A stretch of 46,706 nt of DNA, from NCBI GenBank assembly GCA_913776255.1, contig CAJYLV010000036.1, positions 1 to 46,706 of the forward strand. The letters run 5' to 3'. The position numbers were made by a program, and so were the translations under genes. The DNA comes from an uncultured Sphingomonas sp. (GTDB lineage: Bacteria > Pseudomonadota > Alphaproteobacteria > Sphingomonadales > Sphingomonadaceae). Below the pieces are notes generated by a model that saw nothing but the letters and a program-made list of their open reading frames with translations, was not told the DNA's origin and did no database searches. Positions 18,288-30,818 of this stretch are shown here, piece after piece (position 1 is the first letter of the stretch; the number at the start of each line of letters is the position of its first letter).

Positions 18288-19345
18288 GCGTGACGCTGGC
18301 GCTCGCGCTCGCCGCCGCGCAGATGCAGGGGATGGATCATGCCGGGCACATGCCGGGCATGACGATGCCGATGCCCAGGCCGGCGGCGACGCCGAAGCCG
18401 AAGCCGCGTACGGTGAAGCGCCCGGCGCGGCACAGGGCGGTGACCGCGGTGCCGGTGCCCGAGGTCGCGGCCTGCTCGCCCGAACATGCGGCGATGGGGC
18501 ATTGCGAGGCGCCCGCGTCGATCCCGGCGACCGGCCCGTCCGAGCCCTGCCCGCCCGAACATGCCGCGATGGGCCATTGCACCGCCGCGCCCGGCGATGC
18601 GGCGGCGAGCGGCACCGCGCTGCCCGCCGGCGATGCCCCCGCCCCGGCCGCGCCGGCGCCGACCTATGCCGACCGCGTCTGGGGCGCCGGCGCGATGGCC
18701 GCGGCGCGCGCGCGGCTGCGCCACGAACATGGCGGAATGACCTTCACGCAGGTCATGCTCAACATCGCCGAGCTGCAACCGCGCGGCGGGCGCGACGGCT
18801 ATCGCTGGGACGGCGAAGCGTGGTTCGGCGGCGACATCGACCGGCTGGTGGTCAAGAGCGAGGGCGACGGCCGCCTCGGCACGCGCGCGCGCGGCGAGGT
18901 GCAGGCGCTCTACAGCCGCGCGATCGGGCCGTATTTCAACGTGCAGGGCGGCATAAGGCAGGAGATCGGCGCGGATCGTCGCTATGCGGTCGCGGGCGTC
19001 GAGGGGCTCGCGCCCTATTGGTTCGATGTCGAGGCGACCGCCTTCCTCTCCGACCGCGGCGACGTGCTGGCGCGCGTCGAGGGCACGTACGACCAGCGCG
19101 TCACGCAGCGGCTGATCCTGCAACCGCGCGCCGAGCTGAACCTGTCGGCGCAGGACGTCGCGCCCGACCGGATCGGCGCGGGGCTGGTCGATGCCGAGCT
19201 GGGGCTGCGGCTCCGCTACGAACTGCGGCGCGAGTTCGCGCCCTATGTCGGCGTGTCATGGGAGCGCGCGTTCGGCGCGACGCGGCGGCTGCGCGGTGGC
19301 GGCGACGGCGCGGTGATCGCGCTGGGCGTGCGGGCGTGGTTTTAA
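18284..19345 (+). CDS. copB: Copper resistance protein CopB (outer membrane)
   Basis: A 353-residue partner of CopA. A short hydrophobic start (MSVTLALALAAAQ) leads into a Met/His-rich segment (GMDHAGHMPGMTMPM), then two near-identical Cys/His/Met motifs, CSPEHAAMGHC (residues 64-74) and CPPEHAAMGHC (89-99). From about residue 125 the sequence is a CopB beta-barrel (TYADRVWGAGAM; GYRWDGEAWFGGDIDRLVVK) ending in the strand VIALGVRAWF with a terminal Phe. CopB is an outer-membrane protein that binds copper outside the cytoplasm and is required for resistance together with CopA. The paired CxxEHAAMGHC motifs are probably extra copper sites; that is inference. Translation is coupled to copA by an ATGA overlap. 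Confidence 0.94.
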   Translation: MSVTLALALAAAQMQGMDHAGHMPGMTMPMPRPAATPKPKPRTVKRPARHRAVTAVPVPEVAACSPEHAAMGHCEAPASIPATGPSEPCPPEHAAMGHCTAAPGDAAASGTALPAGDAPAPAAPAPTYADRVWGAGAMAAARARLRHEHGGMTFTQVMLNIAELQPRGGRDGYRWDGEAWFGGDIDRLVVKSEGDGRLGTRARGEVQALYSRAIGPYFNVQGGIRQEIGADRRYAVAGVEGLAPYWFDVEATAFLSDRGDVLARVEGTYDQRVTQRLILQPRAELNLSAQDVAPDRIGAGLVDAELGLRLRYELRREFAPYVGVSWERAFGATRRLRGGGDGAVIALGVRAWF

Positions 19346-19426
19346 GCCCGTCCCCTTCAGGAATGGCGGGTCGGTCATGCCCCCGGCATGACCTGGACGA
19401 TGTGGGACATCGTCCACCTGCCGTTG

Positions 19427-19506
19427 GGTTGGGGTGGGGCCTACCCATCAGCGCTCCAGCTGCGGGACCGCCCCACCCCCGGCCCCTCCCCTGAAGGGGA
19501 GGGGTG
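19427..19506. repeat. GC-rich palindromic repeat, family E, copy 1
   Basis: GGGGTGGGGC near 19431-19440 pairs with GCCCCACCCC near 19469-19479, followed by an internal palindrome (CCTCCCCTGAAGGGGAGG at 19486-19503). A second copy of the same layout lies at 42999-43090. It sits between the convergent copB and lldD genes and may serve as a transcription end. Confidence 0.75.
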
Positions 19507-19516
19507 ATACGACGCC

Positions 19517-20662
19517 TCACCGCACCAGCGCGTCGCCGGTGATCCGGTCGATGCTGGTGCAGCTGGTCAGCGCCATCGCGACGCGCATCTCGGCCTCGAC
19601 GAGTTGCAGCATGTGGCTCACCCCCGCCTCGCCGCGCGCCGCCAGCGCATAGACCCACGCGCGCCCGAGCAGCACGCCATGCGCGCCAAGCGCCAGCATC
19701 CGCACCACGTCGAGCCCCGAGCGCACCCCGCCGTCCGCCAGCACCGTCATCCGGTCGCGCACCGCCGCGGCGATCGCGGGCAAGGCGCGCACGGTCGAGG
19801 GCACGCCGTCGAGCTGCCGCCCGCCATGGTTCGACACGACGATCCCGTCCGCACCCAGTTCGGCGGCGGCCAGCGCATCCTCGCGGTCGAGGATGCCCTT
19901 GATGACCAGCGGCCCGTCCCAGCTCTCGCGGATGAATTCCAGATCACGCCACGACACCGTCGGGTCGAAATTGTTGCGCATCCAGGCGAAGAAATCCTCC
20001 AGCCCGGTGTTGCGCCCCAGCACCGGCGCGACGTTGCCGAGCTGGTGCGGCCGCCCGCGCACCCCGACGTCCCATGCCCAATGCGGGCGAAGGACCGACT
20101 GCCATGTACGCCACAGCGCCCCCGCCAGCCCCGGCGCGCCCGCCAGCCCGCTGCGATAGTCGCGGTAGCGCGACCCCGGCACCGGCATGTCGACGGTGAA
20201 GACCAGCGCGCTGCACCCCGCGGCACGCGCCTGTGCGAGCAGGTCCTTCATGAAGGCGCGGTCGCGGATCATGTAGAGCTGGAACCAGAACGGTGCGTCG
20301 GTCTGCGCCGCGACCTCGCCGATCGGGCACGCCGAAACGGTCGACAGGCAGAACGGCACCCCGGCCTTGTTCGCGGCGCGCGCCGCCTGCACCTCGCCGC
20401 GCCGCGCGTTCATCCCCGCCAGCCCGATCGGCGCGAGCGCGACCGGCAGGGACTGCCGCCGCCCGAACAAGTCGGTGGAAAGGTCGAGCGTCGAGACGTC
20501 GGTCAGCACGCGCTGGCGCAGCGCGATGTCGGCGAGGTCGTCGACGTTGCGGCGCAGCGTCGCCTCGGCATAGCTGCCGCCGTCTATATATTCGAACAGG
20601 AACCGCGGCAGCCGCCGTCGCGCCAGCTCGCGATAGTCGAGTGCCGATGCCGCCTTTGCCAT
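19517..20662 (-). CDS. lldD: L-lactate dehydrogenase (quinone), FMN-dependent alpha-hydroxyacid oxidase family
   Basis: A 381-residue flavoenzyme. The family start is clear ([20 protein letters not shown], about 12-31), as are the substrate/FMN residues in [13 protein letters not shown] and FWFQLYM, and the catalytic His-Gly-Gly-Arg motif [14 protein letters not shown] near residue 277. The FMN phosphate site follows ([20 protein letters not shown], then GVLLGRAW). It oxidises L-lactate to pyruvate at the membrane and passes electrons to quinone. A specific substrate cannot be told from sequence, so another 2-hydroxyacid is possible. GGAGG precedes the start. The gene lies 114 bp downstream of the TrmB-type regulator in the same direction, with a hairpin repeat between them. 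Confidence 0.9.
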   Translation of the reverse strand: MAKAASALDYRELARRRLPRFLFEYIDGGSYAEATLRRNVDDLADIALRQRVLTDVSTLDLSTDLFGRRQSLPVALAPIGLAGMNARRGEVQAARAANKAGVPFCLSTVSACPIGEVAAQTDAPFWFQLYMIRDRAFMKDLLAQARAAGCSALVFTVDMPVPGSRYRDYRSGLAGAPGLAGALWRTWQSVLRPHWAWDVGVRGRPHQLGNVAPVLGRNTGLEDFFAWMRNNFDPTVSWRDLEFIRESWDGPLVIKGILDREDALAAAELGADGIVVSNHGGRQLDGVPSTVRALPAIAAAVRDRMTVLADGGVRSGLDVVRMLALGAHGVLLGRAWVYALAARGEAGVSHMLQLVEAEMRVAMALTSCTSIDRITGDALVR

Positions 20663-20740
20663 GTCCCGTCGGGTCCTCCGTGGTGATCGTGCGCCTGCCT
20701 AGCCGAGGATCGTGGCGATGCCACCCTAAAGCCGATTTCA

Positions 20741-20771
20741 CCGTCGCCCCGGATCTGATCCGGGATGACGG
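20741..20771. repeat. Palindromic repeat, family D, copy 1
   Basis: A 31-bp near-perfect hairpin with CCCCGGATC and GATCCGGG arms, flanked by CCGTC and GACGG. It lies six bases beyond the stop of the TrmB-type regulator and upstream of lldD. Related copies are at 31401-31419 and 31455-31503. Confidence 0.8.
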
Positions 20772-20776
20772 AGCGA

Positions 20777-21607
20777 TCAGGTGTCGCGCTGCGCCATCAG
20801 CATCTGCAACCCCGGCGGCTGCGCCTGCTGCAACGACAGGTCGCGGAGCGGGTCGGAGGGATCGGCGCGGAACGCCACCAGCCGGATATGCGCCGCGACA
20901 TAGGAATGCAGGAAGCAGCTCTGGAAGATGCTGTCGCTCCACAGCCCGTTGAGCACATGCTCCATGTCGAGCGACAGTTGCGCCATCAGCTGCTGCGCAC
21001 CGTCGGCGACCACCAGCACGCCGACCCCCGGCCAGCCCCCGCCGACGAACGCCGCCGCCTCGCGGTTGAACGGCACCGTCGGCCCGGCATGTTCCTCGCG
21101 ATAGGCGATCCCCGCCACCGTCACCCCGCGCGCGCGCGCGGCCGCCATGTCCTCGGCGAACAGGTCGAAGATCGCCGGGAACAGGTCGAACAGCACGATC
21201 TCGCGGGCCTCGGCGATCATCGCGCGCACCCGCTCGATGACGTGCGGCACCGAGCGGAGCTGGAAGAATTCCTCGGCGCGGGTCGGCTGATAGACCGCAC
21301 TCAGCGACTTGAACGCCTCGGTATGGCGGCGGTCGAAATCACGCTTGAGCGAGGCGAACAGCTCGGCGGGCGGGATCGGGGTATAGGTGACCGGATCGCT
21401 GCTGTTGCTGGCGAGCAGCACGCCTTTCTGCTCCATCACCTTCAGCGCCTGATAGACGTTGGCCGGCGCCTTGCCGACGCGCTGCGACAGGCGATAGCCG
21501 GTCGCGGGCGCCTGGCGCAGCAGCTCGGTGTAGAGCGACGATTCGAGATCGGTGAATCCGAAGGCGCTGAGCGCGGTGTTCGGCGGCATGGCATACTCCG
21601 GGGTCAT
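20777..21607 (-). CDS. TrmB-type transcriptional regulator
   Basis: About 276 residues. The N-terminal winged helix-turn-helix reads FGFTDLESSLYTELLRQAPA, then GYRLSQRVGKAPANVYQALK and VMEQKGVLL (about 17-66), the usual wording of TrmB-family DNA-binding domains. The C-terminal part (about 120-240) resembles the phospholipase D-like effector domain of such regulators, for example MIAEAREIVLFDLFPAIFDL and AQLSLDMEHVLNGLWS. TrmB proteins are best known as sugar-responsive regulators; the ligand here is unknown. The gene lies just upstream of lldD in the same orientation, so control of lactate use is a reasonable guess but not shown. The start could also be the Met six codons further in. Confidence 0.82.
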   Translation of the reverse strand: MTPEYAMPPNTALSAFGFTDLESSLYTELLRQAPATGYRLSQRVGKAPANVYQALKVMEQKGVLLASNSSDPVTYTPIPPAELFASLKRDFDRRHTEAFKSLSAVYQPTRAEEFFQLRSVPHVIERVRAMIAEAREIVLFDLFPAIFDLFAEDMAAARARGVTVAGIAYREEHAGPTVPFNREAAAFVGGGWPGVGVLVVADGAQQLMAQLSLDMEHVLNGLWSDSIFQSCFLHSYVAAHIRLVAFRADPSDPLRDLSLQQAQPPGLQMLMAQRDT

Positions 21608-21779
21608 CGCGGGCGCCCCGTCCCGGCCGACCCGCTGCCGCGCTATATAGCAGATCTGCTACCAATCCAGCACCTTGGAACGGCGGACCGCGGCGGCCGC
21701 CGCGATGCGGCGAGCCACAAACACGTCGCGCGACCATCGTTTCCACGATGATCGCGCGTCGATTTCCTGTGCAGGAAAG

Positions 21780-21866
21780 TGGTGCCCAGAAGAGGACTCG
21801 AACCTCCACGACCTTGCGATCGCCAGCACCTGAAGCTGGTGCGTCTACCAATTCCGCCATCTGGGC
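21780..21866 (-). tRNA. tRNA-Leu (anticodon CAG)
   Basis: An 87-nt tRNA on the minus strand with acceptor stem GCCCAGA/TCTGGGC, D-loop AATTGGTAGAC, anticodon stem CCAGC/GCTGG around TTCAGGT (anticodon CAG), a long variable arm typical of leucine tRNAs, T-loop GGTTCGAGTCC and an encoded CCA end. It decodes CUG, the dominant leucine codon in this GC-rich genome. Confidence 0.97.
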
Positions 21867-21882
21867 ACGGGGTAGGCCGGTG

Positions 21883-21911
21883 CCTCTATGGGCGGGTGTC
21901 GGGGGTGTCAA
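21883..21911 (-). promoter_or_regulatory. Sigma-70 promoter of tRNA-Leu
   Basis: On the minus strand TTGACA (21911-21906) and TAGAGG (21888-21883) are separated by exactly 17 bases. Transcription would start near 21876, about ten bases before the mature tRNA 5' end. Confidence 0.7.
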
Positions 21912-22026
21912 CACGATTTTGTCGCAGCCGCGTCACTTTTTTGCACCGCGGCATCGAAAGCCGCTAAACCTTGTCAACGCCGGGTGCCACGGGCAAGGCA
22001 CGCGCACGGGCTAAAGGGCTTTCGGG

Positions 22027-22968
22027 ATGAAGGACGGCATGGACAACAAGCTGGTGACGCTGATCGGCGGCGGGGGCTTCCTCGGTCGCTATATCGCGCA
22101 GGCGCTGCTGGCGGCGGGCGCGCGGGTGCGGATCGCGCAGCGCGATCCGCGGCAGGCATTCTTCCTGAAGCCGCAGGGCGGGCTCGGGCAGACGCAGTTC
22201 GTCGCGGTCGACGTGACCCGGCCCGAGACGATCGCCAATGCGGTCCATGGCGCGGACGGGGTCGTCAATCTCGTCGGCACCTTCGCGGGCAATCTGGCGC
22301 GCGTCCATGTCGACGGCGCGCGGCACGTCGCCGAGGCGGCGGCGACGCACGGCGCGGCGCTGGTCCATGTCTCGGCGATCGGTGCGAACGCCGCTGGCGA
22401 TTCCGTGTACGCGCAGACCAAGGGCAAGGGCGAGGACGCGGTGCGCGCCGCCTGCCCGTCGGCGACGATCCTGCGACCCTCGACCGTGTTCGGCCGCGAG
22501 GACCAGTTCGTGAACCGCTTCGCCGGGATGATCGCGCGGCTGCCGGTGGTGCCGGTGCTCAAGCCGAACGCGCGCTTCCAGCCGGTGTTCGTCGGCGACG
22601 TCGCGCGCGGGACCGTGACCGCGCTCGCCGACCCGGAGACGTTCGGCGGGCGCACGTTCGAGCTGGGCGGGCCGGAAGTGCTGACGATGCTGGAGCTGCA
22701 ACAGCGGATCGCGCAGCACATCGGCCGCGCGCCGCATTTCGCACCGCTTCCCGACGCGCTCGGCGGGCTGCTCGCGGCGCTGCCGGGGACGCCGATCAGC
22801 GCCGACCAGTGGAAGTTGCTCGGGCATGACAGCGTCGTCACCAGCGGCGCCGAGGGGCTGACCGCGCTGGGCATCGGCGCGACCCCGCTCGACGCGGTCG
22901 CCCCCGAGTGGCTGGTCCGCTACCGCAAGGCGGGCCGCTTCGGCATGATCGAGCGCGCGGCGGGCTGA
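22027..22968 (+). CDS. Complex I NDUFA9-like NAD(P)-binding protein
   Basis: A 313-residue atypical short-chain dehydrogenase/reductase. The dinucleotide site is LIGGGGFLGRYIAQALLAAG at about residues 11-30. Other family features are VNLVGTF, the VHVSAIGA strand followed by SVYAQTKGKGEDAVR (Tyr-x-x-x-Lys position), and ILRPSTVFGREDQFVNRFA. This wording is characteristic of the bacterial relatives of mitochondrial complex I subunit NDUFA9, which bind NADPH and are linked to respiratory complex stability rather than a known reaction. A weak promoter is possible at 21941-21970 (TTGCAC, 18 bases, TAAACC). uppP follows after 35 bp in the same direction. Confidence 0.88.
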   Translation: MKDGMDNKLVTLIGGGGFLGRYIAQALLAAGARVRIAQRDPRQAFFLKPQGGLGQTQFVAVDVTRPETIANAVHGADGVVNLVGTFAGNLARVHVDGARHVAEAAATHGAALVHVSAIGANAAGDSVYAQTKGKGEDAVRAACPSATILRPSTVFGREDQFVNRFAGMIARLPVVPVLKPNARFQPVFVGDVARGTVTALADPETFGGRTFELGGPEVLTMLELQQRIAQHIGRAPHFAPLPDALGGLLAALPGTPISADQWKLLGHDSVVTSGAEGLTALGIGATPLDAVAPEWLVRYRKAGRFGMIERAAG

Positions 22969-23003
22969 CGCCTGCCGCGGCCATCCACTAGCGGGGACCG
23001 CGC

Positions 23004-23813
23004 GTGAACGACCTTCTCATCACCATCCTGCTCGGCATCGTCGAGGGGGTGACCGAATTCCTGCCGGTCTCGTCGACGGGCCATCTCGTGCTCGCGGGCG
23101 CGTTGCTGGGGCTGTCGGAGGCCGACGCGACCTTCGATATCGTCATCCAGCTCGGCGCGATCCTCGCGGTGGTGGTGCTGTTCTGGCGCCGCTTCGTGCG
23201 CGTCGGCACCGGGCTGCTGCGTCGCGACCCGCCGGCGATCCAGTTCACGCGCAACGTCTTGCTCGCGTTCCTGCCCTCGGCGGTGGTCGGCGCGCTCGCC
23301 TATTCCGCGATCCGCGCGCTGCTCGAGGCGCCGGGGACCGGGCCGTTCGTGGTCGCGATCGCGCTGATCGTCGGCGGGATCGCGATCCTGTTCATCGAGC
23401 GCGTCGCGCCGCGCGGCGCGGGCGGCTCGGTCGAGACGATGCGCTGGCAGACCGCGCTGTCGATCGGCGTGGTGCAATGTCTCGCGATGATCCCGGGGGT
23501 CAGCCGCTCGGGCGCGACGATCATGGGCGCGCGCGCGATGGGGGTCGATCAGGAAACCGCCGCCGAGTTCAGCTTCTTCCTTGCCATTCCGACGATGATG
23601 GGCGCGACGACGCTCGCCTTGTGGAAGAGCCGGCACGAGCTTGGCGACGCCCACCTCTCGGCGATCGCGATCGGCTTCGTCGTGTCGTTCGTGGTGGCGA
23701 TGGTGGTGATCCGCTGGTTCATGGCGATCGTCACCCGCCACGGCTTCGCGCCGTTCGCCTGGTATCGAATCATCGCCGGAGTGATCGCGCTCGCCGCGCT
23801 GGCGCTGCGATAA
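23004..23813 (+). CDS. uppP: Undecaprenyl-diphosphate phosphatase UppP (BacA)
   Basis: A 269-residue polytopic inner-membrane protein starting with GTG. Both signature regions are complete: EGVTEFLPVSSTGHLVLAG at about residues 13-31, and MIPGVSRSGATIMGARAMG at about 163-181. These contain the Glu, Ser, His and Arg residues used to remove a phosphate from undecaprenyl diphosphate and recycle the lipid carrier of peptidoglycan synthesis. Loss of activity gives bacitracin sensitivity in other bacteria. About seven hydrophobic helices can be counted. It follows the NDUFA9-like gene by 35 bp and is probably co-transcribed with it. Confidence 0.96.
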   Translation: MNDLLITILLGIVEGVTEFLPVSSTGHLVLAGALLGLSEADATFDIVIQLGAILAVVVLFWRRFVRVGTGLLRRDPPAIQFTRNVLLAFLPSAVVGALAYSAIRALLEAPGTGPFVVAIALIVGGIAILFIERVAPRGAGGSVETMRWQTALSIGVVQCLAMIPGVSRSGATIMGARAMGVDQETAAEFSFFLAIPTMMGATTLALWKSRHELGDAHLSAIAIGFVVSFVVAMVVIRWFMAIVTRHGFAPFAWYRIIAGVIALAALALR

Positions 23814-23968
23814 GCAACGAAGCGGACCTAATTCTCCGCGCCTCTTGCAAGTTGGTCGCAGCTACTAGCAAGTTTGTGCGAAATTTGCGGCAGTTGTCCT
23901 GCCCTAAATGACGAATTCGGCGTGACAGCGCCGGATCCATATGAGAGGTCGGCGATCGGAGGACACCG

Positions 23969-25408
23969 ATGGCCGACATGCTCAAGTTCGTTGAACGCCC
24001 GCAATCCTATCCGGCAAAGCGCGCTGCCGAGGCGCGCGCCGAGGATTTCCGCGAGATCGCCGAACGGTATGCGACCCCCGCCGCCGAGGATCAGGCCGGG
24101 CGCTGCTCGCAATGCGGCGTGCCCTATTGCTCGGTGCATTGCCCGCTGCACAACCACATCCCCGACTGGCTGCGGCTGACCGCCGAGGGCCGGTTGCGCG
24201 AGGCCTATGAGCTGAGCAACGCCACCTCGACCATGCCCGAGATTTGCGGCCGCATCTGCCCACAGGACCGGCTGTGCGAAGGCAATTGCGTCATCGAGTT
24301 CAGCGGCCACGGCGCCGTGACGATCGGCTCGGTGGAGAAGTTCATCACCGATACCGCCTGGGAGGAAGGCTGGGTCGAGCCGCTCGTCCCCGGTCCGGCA
24401 CGCGGCCAGTCGGTCGGCGTGATCGGTGCCGGCCCGGCCGGGCTCAGCGCCGCCGAATATCTGCGCGGCCACGGCTATGAGGTGCATGTCTACGACCGCC
24501 ACGACCGCGCCGGCGGGCTGCTGACCTATGGCATCCCCGGCTTCAAGCTCGAGAAGCCGGTGGTGATGCGGCGCGTCGAGCGGCTCAAGGCCGGCGGGAT
24601 CGTCTTCCACGAAGGCTTCGAGGTCGGCCGCGACGCGACGCTCGACGAATTGCGCGCGCGTCACGACGCGCTGCTGATCGCGACCGGCGTCTACAAGGCG
24701 CGCGCGATCGACGTGTCGGGCAACGACCTGAACGGCGTGGTCGCCGCGCTCGACTATCTCACCGCCTCGAACCGCAAGAGCTTCGGCGATGCGGTGCCCG
24801 AGTTCGAGGACGGCCAACTCAATGCCGCGGGCAAGAACGTCGTCGTGATCGGCGGCGGCGACACCGCGATGGACTGCGTCCGCACCGCGATCCGCCAGGG
24901 CGCCAAGTCGGTGAAGTGCCTGTATCGTCGCGACCGCGCCAACATGCCGGGCTCGCAGCGCGAAGTGGCCAATGCCGAGGAGGAAGGCGTCGAGTTCGTG
25001 TGGCTCTCCGCCCCCGCCAGCTTCGCGGGCGAGGACGGCAAGGCAACGACGGTCCGCGCCAACCGGATGCGGCTCGGCGCGCCCGACGCGAGCGGCCGCC
25101 GCGCGCCCGAGGTCGATCCCGGCGCGGCCGAGGACATGCCCGCCGATCTGGTCATCAAGGCGCTCGGCTTCGACGCCGAGGAACTGCCGAAGCTGTGGGG
25201 CGCGCCCGAGCTGGGCGTGACGCGCTGGGGCACGGTGCTGGTCGACAGCAAGACGCTGATGACCTCGCTGGACGGCGTGTTCGCGGCCGGCGACATCGTG
25301 CGCGGTGCGTCGCTGGTGGTGTGGGCGATCCGCGACGGGCGGGACGTGGCGGCGACGATGCACCAGCATCTGAAGGCGAAGGCCAAGGCCGCGAAGGTGG
25401 CGGCGTGA
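23969..25408 (+). CDS. gltD: Glutamate synthase (NADPH) small subunit GltD
   Basis: A 479-residue FAD enzyme with N-terminal iron-sulfur cysteines (CSQCGVPYCSVHCPLHNHIP at about 46-65; CGRICPQDRLCEGNC at about 93-107). An FAD-binding motif (VIGAGPAGLSAAEYLRG, from about 150) and an NADPH-binding motif (VVIGGGDTAMDCVRTAI, from about 290) follow. It takes electrons from NADPH and delivers them to GltB, which makes glutamate from glutamine and 2-oxoglutarate. GGAGGA precedes the ATG. The upstream gap holds a direct repeat GCAAGTT at 23847 and 23868, 21 bp apart, possibly an operator. Unusually, gltB does not follow directly: two small overlapping genes of a toxin-antitoxin type intervene. Confidence 0.97.
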   Translation: MADMLKFVERPQSYPAKRAAEARAEDFREIAERYATPAAEDQAGRCSQCGVPYCSVHCPLHNHIPDWLRLTAEGRLREAYELSNATSTMPEICGRICPQDRLCEGNCVIEFSGHGAVTIGSVEKFITDTAWEEGWVEPLVPGPARGQSVGVIGAGPAGLSAAEYLRGHGYEVHVYDRHDRAGGLLTYGIPGFKLEKPVVMRRVERLKAGGIVFHEGFEVGRDATLDELRARHDALLIATGVYKARAIDVSGNDLNGVVAALDYLTASNRKSFGDAVPEFEDGQLNAAGKNVVVIGGGDTAMDCVRTAIRQGAKSVKCLYRRDRANMPGSQREVANAEEEGVEFVWLSAPASFAGEDGKATTVRANRMRLGAPDASGRRAPEVDPGAAEDMPADLVIKALGFDAEELPKLWGAPELGVTRWGTVLVDSKTLMTSLDGVFAAGDIVRGASLVVWAIRDGRDVAATMHQHLKAKAKAAKVAA

Positions 25409-25701
25409 GGCTGCCGCCGGACTATGTCGCTGCGATCAAGGAGGCCGCGCGCGAGGCGTTCGGTGCCTCGGCCGTCGTGCGCCTGTTCGGCAGCCGGGTC
25501 CATGACCACCTGCGCGGCGGCGACATCGATTTGCATGTCGAGGCGGATCCTCTGGACGACGAGTGGCGCGCTCGCATGACGTTTGAGCACGCGCTGTTCC
25601 GGGCGATCGAACCGCAGAAGGTCGATGTCGTCGTCACTCAACGCGGGGTCCCCCCGAGCGCGTTTGAGCGTATCGCCTATCGCGACGGGATAATGCTGTG
25701 A
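25405..25701 (+). CDS. MntA-type nucleotidyltransferase, putative antitoxin
   Basis: A 98-residue minimal nucleotidyltransferase. The start GTG overlaps the gltD stop codon (GTGA). The active-site motif is G29-S30 followed by D40-I41-D42 (FGSRVHDHLRGGDIDLHVE), with a third carboxylate at D74 in KVDVVVT. This matches the MNT family partner of HEPN toxins, whose motif is usually GSX10DXD; here the spacer is nine residues. Characterised MntA proteins neutralise the toxin by transferring AMP from ATP to a tyrosine next to its catalytic His. The adjacent gene encodes exactly such a target. The last four bases overlap the HEPN gene start (GTGA). No member of this family belongs to normal glutamate synthase operons as far as I know. 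Function is inferred from motifs and pairing. Confidence 0.8.
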   Translation: MRLPPDYVAAIKEAAREAFGASAVVRLFGSRVHDHLRGGDIDLHVEADPLDDEWRARMTFEHALFRAIEPQKVDVVVTQRGVPPSAFERIAYRDGIML

Positions 25702-26167
25702 CATCGGGCGAGGCCGATGTGGCGCAAGCCATTCTCGCGAGGCTGGACGTGCTGATCGTCGCGCTTGAAGAGGACGTCGAGGCGCTTGGTTCACTGCCAG
25801 CGGACATGGTCGGCTACCGAGCGATGAACCGCTCGCAGCGCGTGGCGTCACGCGCACTCCTGAAATCCGTCGAGCAGATGGAGGATCAACTCGCCCGCCT
25901 CTTTCGATTGCTTCCCAAGCTCATGCTGACCTCCACCACCGGCTGGTTCGCGCAGGATTACGCCAACTTCGCCGAAAAGCTGGGCATCGTGGAAAGCAGC
26001 TTCGCTTGGACCGCGATCATCCGCCTGCGCAATCGGCTGGTCCACGACTACCCGCTTCAACCTGAAGCACAGCTCGAACTCCTGTCCCAAGCCCATGCGG
26101 CCGTGCCGCTGCTCGTAAGCACAGCGCGAGCGGCACGATCGTTTGTTGAGAATGAGGGTCTTTTGTC

Positions 26168-26171
<4 letters not shown>
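25698..26171 (+). CDS. HepT-type HEPN-domain protein, putative RNase toxin
   Basis: A 157-residue all-helical protein. The hallmark is R111-N-R-L-V-H116-D-Y118 in IIRLRNRLVHDYPLQ, matching the RX4HXY motif of HepT toxins: Arg and His form the RNase active site and the Tyr is the known AMPylation target of MntA antitoxins. It directly follows the MntA-type gene with a GTGA overlap, the order seen in characterised pairs. Its own stop overlaps the gltB start (ATGA). It is somewhat longer than typical HepT (about 110-145 residues), with an N-terminal helical extension. Codon use appears a little less GC-biased than in gltD and gltB, which hints at acquisition. A non-toxic HEPN/MNT pair is the main alternative. 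Confidence 0.75.
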
Positions 26172-30679
<4,508 letters not shown>

Positions 30680-30700
30680 GGGTCGCCGACGCGCAACCTT

Positions 30701-30810
30701 CCCGTACCCCGGCGCAGGCCGGGGTCCAGCTACGGAACGTTCGTGACGACGCGCCGCCGTGCGTTACAACGACCTTCGGTACTGGACCCCGGCCTGCGCC
30801 GGGGTACGGG
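30701..30810. repeat. Palindromic repeat, family B, 29-bp perfect inverted arms
   Basis: Arms at 30701-30729 and 30782-30810 (core TACCCCGGCGCAGGCCGGGG) are perfect inverted repeats around a 52-base centre that itself has weak symmetry. It begins 21 bases after the gltB stop and ends beside the stop of the convergent hydrolase gene, so it may act as a two-way transcription end. Confidence 0.85.
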
Positions 30811-30818
30811 AACGGGCA

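Noticed and set aside
21965..21995. Second TTGACA on the minus strand upstream of tRNA-Leu
   Set aside because: No acceptable -10 element at 16-18 bases; the promoter at 21883-21911 fits far better.
24916..25701. Long plus-strand frame that would fuse out-of-frame gltD sequence to the nucleotidyltransferase
   Set aside because: Only the last 98 codons look like protein; the GTG at 25405 overlapping the gltD stop gives a compact MNT domain.
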